A stretch of 64,000 bases of DNA, taken from NCBI GenBank assembly GCA_036023115.1, contig JAYKKT010000040.1, forward strand, positions 6,850,001 to 6,914,000, written 5' to 3'. A program made the position numbers and the translations under genes. Source of the DNA: Brasenia schreberi (taxonomy: Eukaryota; Streptophyta; Magnoliopsida; Nymphaeales; Cabombaceae). The notes under the pieces were generated by a model. It was not told where the DNA came from and did not search any database. It saw nothing but the letters and a program-made list of their open reading frames with translations. How positions within the stretch are numbered: position 1 is the first letter of the stretch; each line of letters opens with the position of its first letter. Below are positions 49,099-58,462 of the stretch, in pieces.

Positions 49099-49820
49099 GC
49101 CAATGAGAGCAATACCTATGAAATTGTTACGGAGCTATGTGAATATGTTAATGTTGCAATTGCAAGAGAGTCGATTCGTGCAGTTGGAAAGATTGCATTA
49201 CAGCAATATGATGTAAATGCTATTGTTGACCGCCTACTTCAGTTTCTAGAGATGGAAAAAGATTATGTGACTGCTGAAACATTGGTGCTTGTGAAGGATC
49301 TTTTAAGGAAGTACCCTCAATGGAGTCATGACTGTATTGCTGTTGTTGGTAATATTAGCAGCAAAAATGTGCAAGAGCCCAAGGCTAAATCTGCTCTTAT
49401 ATGGATGTTGGGAGAGTATTCTGAAGACATGGCCGATGCACCTTACATCCTTGAAAGTTTAGTTGAGAACTGGGGTGATGGAGAGTATTCTGTTTTACTA
49501 CAGACTTTTACATTATGATGTCTCAGTAGCAGATCGTGTGGTTAATCCTCCTAAGCAAGCAGTTTCTGTATTTGCTGATACCCAAAGAAGTGAAATCAAA
49601 GATCGTATATTTGATGAATTCAACAGCTTATCTGTGATATACCAGAAGCCTTCGTACATGTTTACTGATAAAGAACATCGTGGAGCATTTGAATTCTCAG
49701 AAGAACTTGGAACCTCGTCTGTATCAGAGAAAACTGCAGCTGGTGCACTTTCAACACAGAGAGTTGAAGCAACAAATAATGATCTTCTCTTGAGTTCATC
49801 AGAAAAAGAAGAGAGTAAGA
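49099..49820 (+). pseudogene. Captured AP-4 complex subunit beta fragment
   Basis: Encodes ESNTYEIVTELCEY, IARESIRAVGKIALQQYDV, LVLVKDLLRKYPQWSHDC, QEPKAKSALIWMLGEY and YILESLVENW. A frame change follows, then FYYRLLHYDVSVADRVV, PPKQAVSVFADTQ and SYMFTDKEHRGAFEF. These are parts of AP4B, the adaptor large subunit for trans-Golgi sorting. The stretch between ENW and FYYRLL, about 50 residues in the family, is absent. Sequence from what should be several exons is joined without introns, pointing to an mRNA template. Confidence 0.88.
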
Positions 49821-50019
49821 TCCATGGTAACAATTGACTAGAGACTGCAATCATTGGATTGGAAATCATTAACCGCTGATAAATGATGCATATGAAGATG
49901 TTCGATAGAAATGCTCAAGAAAGAGATGATTAACATGAACATGAAGTGTTTGAGGAAATGTTTAAGAGAACTGGAAAATTCTTATGAAGTTTGTAGTCAT
50001 GAGAACTGCTAAAATGTGT

Positions 50020-50600
50020 GTTGCAGCCAAAATAGCTGCTTATGTTGTTGTGACAGCTAGAAAGGTTGAGTTGTTGAGATAATGATGTTTTTACAGTCAG
50101 GATGACTTTTTTGATGTTGTGACAGCCAGGATGACTGCTTTGACATTGTGATAACCATGATGGTTGCTTTGATTTTGTGACAGTCAGGATGACTGATTTG
50201 ATGTTGTTACAGTCAGGATGCCTGAGTTGATGTTGTTACAGCCAGGATGGCTGATTTGATGTTGTTACAGCCAGGATGACTGATTTGATGTTGTTACAGT
50301 CAGGATGCCTGAGTTGATGTTGTTACAGCCAGGATGGCTGATTTGATGTTGTTACAGCCAGGATGACTGCTTTAATATTGTTACAGCCAGGATGACTGAT
50401 TTGATGTTGTTATAGTCAGGATGACTCATTTGATGTTGTTACAGCCATGATGGTTGATTTAGTGGTTGTTACGACCATGAAAGCTAAGTTTGTGTTGTTA
50501 TAGCCAGGAATGCTGAGTTGATGTTGCAATCATAGATGCTGCTTGTGATGACAAGCAGGAATGCTAAGTTGAAGATATTTTCAGCCAAAGAAGCTGTTGA
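50020..50600 (+). repeat. Palindromic minisatellite (element B)
   Basis: About 18 units of roughly 29-30 bp built on TTACAGCCAGGATGACTGAT, often with CAGCC...GGCTG or CAGTC...GACTG pairing. It lies in the same position as the array in element A. Confidence 0.9.
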
Positions 50601-50704
50601 AGATCAAATCAATGATGAAGACAGATGAAAAATGTTGCAAACAAATATAAAGATTTTTGGCAAGTTTGGAGTTCGAAGTATCTCATTCCCAACTTGTGGG
50701 GGGG

Positions 50705-50931
50705 TGTTGAAGAATATGCTTATCTAGTGTTTTTTTTGTTAGTTTATGATGTTTTTAGGTATTATTGTACTTGCCTGAAATATTAGGGGCATTTTGGTAA
50801 TTTTCTGTATTAGGGGTATTTTGGTCAATTTCTGATTTACAGCTCCTTATATAAGGGCTGATAGGTTGTATTAGGATGTGAGGTTGTGTGTAAGAAAGAA
50901 AGAGAAAGAAGGGGGGTGGCCTCTATTGGAG
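50705..50931 (+). repeat. Element B 3' LTR, left part
   Basis: Begins TGTTGAAGAATATGC after the polypurine tract, keeps TTATATAAGG and is cut by copia element C at TGGAG. Confidence 0.9.
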
Positions 50932-51314
50932 TGTTGTGTAATAGGGTACACGGGCCCTTAGGGCCCGTGCCATAATGGACGAAGGGCTAGGGCCATGCTG
51001 GCCCTGGCCACAGGGGGTCCCCAACGGCTACTAGCCGTTTGGAGCACCCCCAACGGCTAGTGCTTGGATTCCAACGCTAGCCCATCACTTGGCTCTCTTG
51101 CTCTTTTCTACTTGTAATGTCTATAAATAAGACACTATCTCATGAATAATATCATGCAGTCTTGTACTGTTTTTTGACTTATTTTGTATACGTTTCCGCT
51201 CTTGTTTGTTATTCTTGAAGATCGGCATTCGGGATTGAATGTCATTTGACTCTTGGCGACTTGGTGATCTTGATTCGTGCAACATCAACCTTCGATCATT
51301 AATTAATATTCACA
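50932..51314 (+). repeat. Element C 5' LTR
   Basis: 383 bp. It contains the hairpin AACGGCTA-C-TAGCCGTT (51023-51039), which lies in a 51-bp segment absent from the 3' LTR. Confidence 0.92.
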
Positions 51315-51430
51315 TGGTATCAGAGCCTCGGATTGAAGAAATCGGGTGCATTGGGAAGCGTGCCGTCGGTACGAAATTTGAAGAATTTTACCAAACTTGA
51401 GGTTAGTTCATAATTTGTGATTTTTGTAAA

Positions 51431-52350
51431 ATGGAAGGTAAAAATGAGTCGTTTAGATGTATCCTAGACCTGAAATGCTATCAAAGTTGGGTTAGGACCA
51501 TGAAAAAGTATTTTTTGTCAAAGGATTTTTGGGATTACATCGATGGAACCATAAAGGAATCAATTTTGAACATTGATGATTTAGACGATGATGAAATCCT
51601 CAAAGCCCATGAAAAATACAAGTTAGATTTAAAATTGTGGGAAAAAATGAACGCAAAAATCACATGAATTATTTACTAAAATATGGATTAAAAGCTTAGA
51701 AATAGGATTAGTGCATTTGAAAATGCTTTTGAAACTTGAGAATATTTGAAAAAACTTCATTCTCAAGATGACTTTGTTTTTCAAATTGATTTAATGGAAA
51801 GAATGATAATGCTTAAACAAGGGAACCTAAGCATTAGAGACTACCATAATGAATTTTTAGAATTATGGACTCAATTGAGAAGTTTTGACAAATTTGGAAA
51901 TCTTCATAAATTTGATGAATTTCAAGAATTTCTAAACAATCAATACTTCTTTTTGTTTATGCGTGGGTTAAGAGATGAATTTGAAAATATTAGATCAAAC
52001 CTTATACATAGAAAACCTAGACCTAGAGGGGATTCCTTTTTGGCCGACCTTATTATGGAGGAAACGAGATTAAAAAACATAAATGTGGCTATGGAAGCCG
52101 TGCTTGCCGCATCAAAATTGGAAGCAAATTTGAAGACCTACAATCCTCCACATGAAAAGTACAATGAAGGCATGTCAAAGAAGCCTATGGGACCGTGGCC
52201 CAACAAAGATACTATGTGCCACTATTATAAGTAAAGTGGATACATTAAAACCACTTGTCCTCTACTTCGGAAAAGGGGTGGAAACGTGGGAGCCGTGGAA
52301 GAAGGAGGTGTTTTGCCCAACAACATCAAGGCTTACATAGAAGAAATTTT
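51431..52350 (+). pseudogene. Element C gag
   Basis: Starts MEGKNESF, then SWVRTMKKYFLSKDFWDYIDG, typical of copia gag (UBN2-like). A stop after NAKIT (51667) breaks it; it resumes at LHSQDDFVF through MRGLRDEFENIRSNL. The zinc knuckle is degenerate: CHYYK-stop-SGYIKTTCP has lost its second Cys and its His. Role in life: packaging of the RNA. Confidence 0.88.
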
Positions 52351-52379
52351 TAAAGAAAAAGTAAGCATCTCCGGGAATG

Positions 52380-53910
52380 CTCTATCTCCTTCGCAAAGTA
52401 TGTCTTGGTTTTTAGATTCCGGTGCATCTTTTCATATGACACATAGTGAAGATTTTTTTATTAATTCTTGTGAAAGTATTGGAAAGCATGCGTTTACGGC
52501 CGATGGAACAAAACTTCAAATCAAAAAATTAGGAAACCTTAAAAAATAAAACTTTAAAATTCAAAATGTAAGTTTTATATCTAAACTTAATTTAAATCTA
52601 CTTTCGGTTGCTCAAATATGTGATAACAATTGTATAATCACTTTCTCATCCAAACATTATATGGTGCAGGATCACCTATCGAAGATGGTGATTGGTCAAG
52701 GCCATAGAGAAAGTGAACTATACAAAATGGACTATCTTGTTATGCCAAATTCTGGTTTTTGTAACATAACCCAAGATGCTACGCTATGGCATAAAAGACT
52801 TGGACACTTGGACTCTCAAAAATTGTGTAATATTCCTTTGATGAAAAGCATTAGAGAAAAAATTTTGAATGTAAAGATTGTATTCTTGGAAAAATGCATC
52901 ATCTTCCTTTTGGAGAAAGGAACTATGTACCAAAGAAAGCTTTTGATTTAATACATTCAGATGTTTGGGGCCCTGCGCCCGTTGTTTCTAAAGGAGGAGT
53001 TCAATACTATGTGATTTTTGTGGATGACTTTACTCGTTTTACATTGATATATCTCTTAAAACACAAATGTGAAGTATTTGAAAAATTTGTAGTATTTTGT
53101 AATATGATGAAAAACTAATTTGGAGCAACCATTAGAATCTTTAGATCCGATTCGGGAGGAGAGTACATGTCTAATGAATTTCACAAAGTTATTGAAACTA
53201 ATGGTATTATTCATCAAAAATCATGCACTAAAACACCTCAACAAAATGGTCTAGTGAAAAGAAAACATAGGCATATTATTGAAACTTGTAGAACTATGCT
53301 AATTGCTAGTGAGGTTCCTAAATTCTTATGGGCCGAAGCTACTCTTACCGCAATATACCTTATAAATAGAATGCCTTCATCTAACCTTAAGAATACTTCA
53401 CCTTTCGAAAAATTGTACAACATCTCTCCATATTATCAAAGACTTAGGGATTTTGGTTGTAGATGTTTCGTATATACGGATAAGAATGACAAATTGTCAC
53501 CTAGAGCTATTAAATGTGTCTTCCTTGGTTATGGCATTGAGAAGAAGGGGTATAGGGCTTTTGATCCCATAGAAGACAAATTGTACGTGTTCAAGGATGT
53601 AAATTTTTTTGAGAATGATATTTATTATGATTCCAAATCCTTAGAAAATTCGAAACCTTTCATTCCTCAAGATGTTTTTGATCTAGAAGAAGATAATGAT
53701 TGTGACTCAGTAGATCATCAACACATTCAAGAAGATCATGTTGAAAACAACGACATTTCACACACCACTGTTGATACTCGGTCAATTATCGAACCCTTCT
53801 CCTCACATTATACGAGACGACTTAGAGAAACCAATGGAGTCCACATAGAACCTGATATTATACGATTAGAACCTGGGGTTTCAAGACCTCTTCAGCGATT
53901 TGTGTCATAT
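52380..53910 (+). pseudogene. Element C protease and integrase
   Basis: Protease signature SWFLDSGASFHMT (about 52403-52442). Pre-integrase WHKRLGHLDSQKL (about 52788). Integrase D at HSDVWGP (about 52955) and at [10 protein letters not shown] (about 53144); the third catalytic residue is changed (NGLVKRKH instead of NG-E-RKH, about 53249). Stops after LGNLKK and at MMKN interrupt the frame. The integrase C-terminal part ([20 protein letters not shown]) is well preserved. Confidence 0.88.
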
Positions 53911-53989
53911 GAATCTTTTGAACCACACCGAAAAAATTTGATTGCCACCCTTCATCAAGTTAAGGAACCTAGGTTCTATCATCAAGCTA

Positions 53990-55520
53990 AAGGTATTCCA
54001 GAATGGGAAGATGCTATGAAAGATGAACTCAACGCCTTAGGCAAGGCTCAGACATGGATAGTTACACCCATGCCAAAAGATAAGAAAGTCATTGGATGTC
54101 GATGGGTATATAAAATCAAAACTCACAGCAATGGTCACATTGAGAGATACAAGGCTAGACTAGTTGCTAAAGGTTATGCTCAAGAATATGGAATTGACTA
54201 TGATGAAACCTTTGCCCCAGTAGCTAGAATGACCGCAATTAGAATTCTCATAACCATTAGTGCAATTAATCAATGGAATATATATCAACTTGATGTCAAG
54301 AATGCTTTCTTGAACGGTTACTTGAATGAAGAAAGTCTACATGAGTCCTCCTCTTGAGATCACTCTCCATCCTGATCATGCTCTTAAATTACGAAAGGCT
54401 TTGTATGGTGTGAAACAAGCTCCTAATGCTTGGTTTGATCGATTTGAAAAATTCATGCATTTGCATAATTTTGTGACTTGTTATACTGATACTGCATTGT
54501 TTGTACGAAAAACACAATCTGGTATTGTTATCTTGCTTTTGTATGTGGATGACATGATCATCACACGAAGTGATGAAGTAGGAATTGTTGAAGTTAAACT
54601 TAATATGCATCACGAATTTGATATGAAAGACTTGGGCTTGCTGAATTACTTTTTAGGTATTGAGATAACCAAAAATAGTTGTGGATACTTTGTCTCAAAC
54701 CAAGTTTGCTAACGATATTGTTGAAAGATCCGATATTACAGATACTAAGGTTGTTGGAAATCCTAGGCACCAAACTATGATCCACTGATGATGAGAAATT
54801 GGAGGATCCCACTCCTTATCGATAGCTCATAGGTGCACTCACTTATCTGAGGATCCCACTCCTTATCGACAGCTCATAGGTGCACTCACTTATCTCACCA
54901 TTACTAGACCAGATATTTCTCATGCAGTACACATAGCAAGCCAATTTCAACAGGCACATACTTTTATTCATATGAGTGATGTCTTGCGCATCATTCGATA
55001 TATTAGAAACATTAACCACGAGGGGGTCCTCTTAACTTCCTCCTCATCCTTTGATTTGTCTTTATATACGGATGCTGATTGGAGTGAAGATGTCAATAAT
55101 AGATACTCTACGACTGGTTTTTGTGTGTTTTTAGGTGAATCTCTTGTTTCCTGGAAGGGCAGAAAGCAACAGAAGGTATTCCTCTCATCCACAAAAACCG
55201 AATATCGAGCCATGACTACACCTGCGATGGAGATTTCTTGGATCACAACCCTTCTCGTAGACATGGGAGTCAATATCAAACATCCGACCATCATGTATTG
55301 TGACAACAAAAGCGCCATGTACATTGCCTCCAACAACACTTTTCATGAGAGGACAAAGCACATCGAGATGGACTGCCACTTTATTCGTGAAGAGTGTCTA
55401 AATAAGATCTCACTTTGTTATGTCACATCTGAGATGCAGCTCGCAGACTTCTTCACCAAATCTCTTTCAGCTTCTCGATTTCAGTTTTTACTAGACAAAC
55501 TTTCAGTGTATACCCCGTAA
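53990..55520 (+). pseudogene. Element C reverse transcriptase and RNase H
   Basis: RT runs from [20 protein letters not shown] through CRWVYKIK and [19 protein letters not shown] to [17 protein letters not shown] one-base slip near 54335 follows, then LYGVKQAPNAWFDRF and the catalytic YVDDM (about 54541-54555). After 54710 the frame is broken, and a segment of about 50 bp is duplicated in tandem (about 54803-54898). RNase H (YTDADWSED, KTEYRAM, CDNKSAMYIAS, QLADFFTKSL) ends at a TAA just before the polypurine tract. Confidence 0.92.
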
Positions 55521-55533
55521 GTTTGAGGGGGGG

Positions 55534-55868
55534 TGTTAATGTGTAATAAGGTACACGAGCCCTTAGGGCCCGTGCCATAATGGACGAAGGGCTAGGGCCA
55601 TGTTGGCCCTGGCCACTGGGGGTCCCCAACGGAGCCCATCACTTGGCTCTCTTGCTCTCTTCTACTTGTAATGTCTATAAGTAAGACACTATCTCATGAA
55701 TAATATCATGCAGTCTTGTACTGTTTTTTGACTTGTTTTGTATACGCTTCCGCTCTTGTTTGTTATTATTGAAGATCGGCATTCGGGATTGAATGCCATT
55801 TGACTCTTGGCGACTTGGTGATCTTGATTCATGCAACATCAACCTTCGATCATTGATTAATATTCACA
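55534..55868 (+). repeat. Element C 3' LTR
   Basis: 335 bp, starting TGTTAATGTG. It lacks the 51-bp hairpin-bearing segment of the 5' LTR. Confidence 0.92.
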
Positions 55869-55970
55869 TGGAGGTCCGCCCATTTCCTTCAATCTTTCAT
55901 AATTTTTCCTCCGTAATGTGAGTAATATTTCTGTTTTTAATATTTCTCATCACTACTCCAAATTTCAACA
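55869..55970 (+). repeat. Element B 3' LTR, right part
   Basis: Resumes with the second copy of TGGAG and continues GTCCGCC... to TTTCAACA, aligning with 47303-47399 of the 5' LTR. Confidence 0.9.
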
Positions 55971-56514
55971 ATATCTACCTCCCTTGCTTGTCTTCCTACT
56001 TTAGTTCTACCTCCCTTGTGTCACCAGAGACGTCGTCTGCCACCAGCAAGAAGAGCAGCCAGCAGCAAGAAGAGCAGTAAATTCGGCAGCAAATGTTTAT
56101 TAGTCGACTTCTGTTGAAATTTATGTGTTTCAATCTAATATTATGCTCTCTTATGATTGTACCCCAGGCTCGTATTGGTGCTAGGTGCCAGTGCTGTACT
56201 CATATCCATGCAACGTAGTCTAATACTACGGATAAACTGGTTTCTGACTCTTGTCACAAGTTATTTTGCATAATGACTGGACCTATATGAAATTGAAATG
56301 TGGTCTAAACAGTCCAACTATATTACTTGTATCCCATATTTGAGTTTGATTTACTGTTTCCAGTGTTGGCCATTTGCATGCTATGACAAACTTGGAGTGT
56401 ATTGCTGTTGGTAGGGCCATCAGATGATTGTGTGTTAATAATGTTATATCAGCCTTTGGCATTGTTATTTGTTTCTTGTGTATATGTACGTGAATATCTG
56501 ATCTGTCTGAATAG
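55971..56514 (+). other. Intron 5, right part, non-coding
   Basis: Ordinary intron-like sequence up to the acceptor GAATAG. No P-loop exon seen. Confidence 0.6.
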
Positions 56515-56597
56515 AGTATGAGATATTAAAGACTAATCCAATACTAGAAGCCTTTGGTAATGGGAAAACATTGAGAAATGACAACTCAAGTCGCTTT
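56515..56597 (+). CDS. Myosin VIII exon 6 (switch I)
   Basis: 83 bases between GAATAG and GTAAG, phase 1 entry. Encodes [19 protein letters not shown] and LRNDNSSRF, the switch I loop. FGNGKT replaces the usual FGNAKT. The preceding half-exon with GESGAGKT is missing. Confidence 0.9.
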
Positions 56598-56734
56598 GTA
56601 AGATTCCTGACTCATATTGATTCCTTAAGTTGCCATTCTTGTGGGTTTCAAGGTGTGATTCTCTTCATGTTAAGCTTTGATCTTATATTCATTTGATGCT
56701 GAAAGTTCTCTTATTGGTTGAATGTGTGACACGG

Positions 56735-56823
56735 GGAAAGCTCATTGAGATTCACTTCAGTGAAACTGGAAAAATCTCTGGTGCTGATTTCCTTGTCATG
56801 AATGAAAAGTTCTGCTGGAAAAG
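56735..56823 (+). pseudogene. Myosin VIII exon 7, damaged
   Basis: Encodes GKLIEIHFSETGKISGA. The expected KIQT codons are replaced by 24 unrelated bases and one base is lost in the following FLLEK, making the exon 89 nt instead of 78. Spliced to exon 8 it gives a stop within four codons. The bases before GGAAAG read ACACGG, so the normal AG acceptor is absent. An in-frame AG two codons later (56739-56740) could serve but would drop Gly-Lys. Confidence 0.85.
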
Positions 56824-56893
56824 GTACTTGAACTAGTTCTTTTTGGTGCTTGGGTGTTAATTTCTTCTAAGTTGGCTATTTATTCATGAACAG

Positions 56894-56978
56894 TCCCGAG
56901 TAATACAGTGTGCAGAAGGAGAGCGTTCATATCATATATTTTATCAGCTTTGTTCCGGGGCTACACCTGCTCTTAAAG
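56894..56978 (+). CDS. Myosin VIII exon 8
   Basis: Encodes SRVIQCAEGERSYHIFYQLC then SGATPALK, phase 0 to 1 in the ancestral frame, between GAACAG and GTCTCC. Confidence 0.9.
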
Positions 56979-58075
56979 GTCTCCTTTAACTAAGCTTTCT
57001 TCACGTGGTTATATCTTCCTCTTATTATTTCAGAAGCTTATGCATCTAATGTTAGACAAGTATAATCTGGTTAATTCTGACGTGGAAGGTCCAGTTCTTG
57101 ATTCTCTTTTTCCTGATTAATTCTGCAGATACGTGGGAGTGAAGTTTTGCTTTACTGTTGGAAAATGCCAATTTGATTCATTAAAATCATTATCTTTGGA
57201 TGGCATGTTACACTTTTGTGACCAAAAGAATATATCTTTTATTAAACAATTCAAATCTCGTGTAACAGGACTTTTGATCAGTTGTATATTAAGCTCACAA
57301 GGTGGATTTTAACTTGTCCAATTAGGTGCCAGAAAACCATTGTTTTCATTGGAGATTGGTATCCAATCGACAGGCCAAGAAAATGACTTTGAATCCTCAC
57401 CTATACCTTGAACAGGTTCCCTATGGCCTTGCCTGAATAATATTGGTGGAAAGTTGCATTCCCCTGCGTGCATCCCTGCAGGTTTAGGATGAGTCATAAA
57501 TCTGAAAAGAAAAACTGAATGCTAATTAACAGTTTTCATGTACTACCTATTCCAAAATTGATTCTAATCACACTCATGGTTGGTTTCTTTAAGGGCACAT
57601 GATTCATTCTGATCCAAGGACAGTTTCAGAACTTCTGTCCTCTTTATGAAGGTTCTTTGAGTGCTTTGAACAGTCAATCTGAAGGTATATCTTGGGGAGC
57701 TGTACTTTCCATCTTATCTCCGGATATATGACCTTTTCCAATTCATATTTTAGACATTTTGCCTGTGCATTTCATAGGTGTCTGTTCGTTTACTATAGTT
57801 TTCCTTCTTTATATGTTTATGCTGATGCCTATAGCTCATTAGTCTTGCAATTCTTTTACTGCAAGTAATATTCTTTTTGTTCCATCTAGTGGTAGAAACG
57901 ATAGCTGCATTTAGATCTCATTCTTCTGAAAAAAATCAATTCAAATCTTGAAGATTCTCCTTTGTTTGTATAAACATATAGTAGTCATTGATGGCTTGAG
58001 GTATTCTGTTACTAAAACAGTGCCGTTTGCCGTCTGAATATTTAACTGCCTTCTTCATTCTTTTGTTTTCTGCAG
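56979..58075 (+). other. Myosin intron 8
   Basis: 1.1 kb, GT...AG. A 62-codon minus-strand open frame at 57309-57497 (FSWPVDWIPISNENNG) reads like protein but matches nothing I recognise. No transposon identified. Confidence 0.6.
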
Positions 58076-58179
58076 AGGAACTGAATTTGAGGGATGCTGA
58101 TGAATATAATTATCTGAAGCAGAGCAAATGCTTCAGAATTAATGGGGTTCATGATGCTGAGAGGTTTCATCAAGTGAAG
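58076..58179 (+). CDS. Myosin VIII exon 9
   Basis: 104 bases, phase 1 to 0. Encodes ELNLRDADEYNYLKQSKCF and INGVHDAERFHQVK. Confidence 0.92.
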
Positions 58180-58275
58180 GTAAATTGTACTGCCTTATAA
58201 CATCAAATATGTCGGTCTATTAGAATATTTATTTAGACCTAATAAGACTGACAATCGGTTCACTATGCATACCAG

Positions 58276-58414
58276 GATGCATTGGATGTTGTCCATGTCA
58301 GTAAAGAGGATCAATACAATGCATTTGCTCTGGTTGCTGCAGTTTTATGGCTTGGCAATATATCCTTTCGAGTGGTTGATAATGAAAATCATGTTGAAGT
58401 TATTGAAGATGAAG
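58276..58414 (+). CDS. Myosin VIII exon 10
   Basis: 139 bases, phase 0 to 1. Encodes DALDVVHVSKEDQ and VAAVLWLGNISFRVVDNENH, all characteristic of the class VIII upper 50-kDa domain. Confidence 0.92.
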
Positions 58415-58462
58415 GTAAATAGGCCATTCATTGAATGATGTAATTTTGTTTTTGTTTTTTAC

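Larger units (their letters stand above)
50932..55868 (+). mobile_element. Complete-structure Ty1/copia retrotransposon (element C)
   Basis: 4,937 bp with LTRs TGTT...TTCACA, primer site TGGTATCAGAGCC at 51315-51327, gag and pol in copia order, and a polypurine tract (GAGGGGGGG) at 55525-55533. The exact TSD TGGAG (50927-50931 and 55869-55873) shows it landed in the 3' LTR of element B. Several stops, two frameshifts and a catalytic substitution make it defective. Confidence 0.95.
47103..55970 (+). mobile_element. Non-autonomous LTR retrotransposon B carrying host-gene fragments (split by C)
   Basis: Relative of A with diverged LTRs starting TGTTGAAGAATATG and ending TTTCAACA. The primer site TGGTATTAGAGCC follows the 5' LTR and a GTGGGGGGG tract precedes the 3' LTR. 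Flanks ATATT (47098-47102) and ATATC (55971-55975) match at 4 of 5. Without the inserted copia element C it is about 3.9 kb. The interior carries ABCB26-like and AP-4 beta-like fragments without introns plus a palindromic minisatellite, and no retroviral domains. Confidence 0.88.

Noticed and set aside
49513..49869. 118-codon minus-strand frame
   Set aside because: Shadow of the AP-4 beta fragment on the plus strand.
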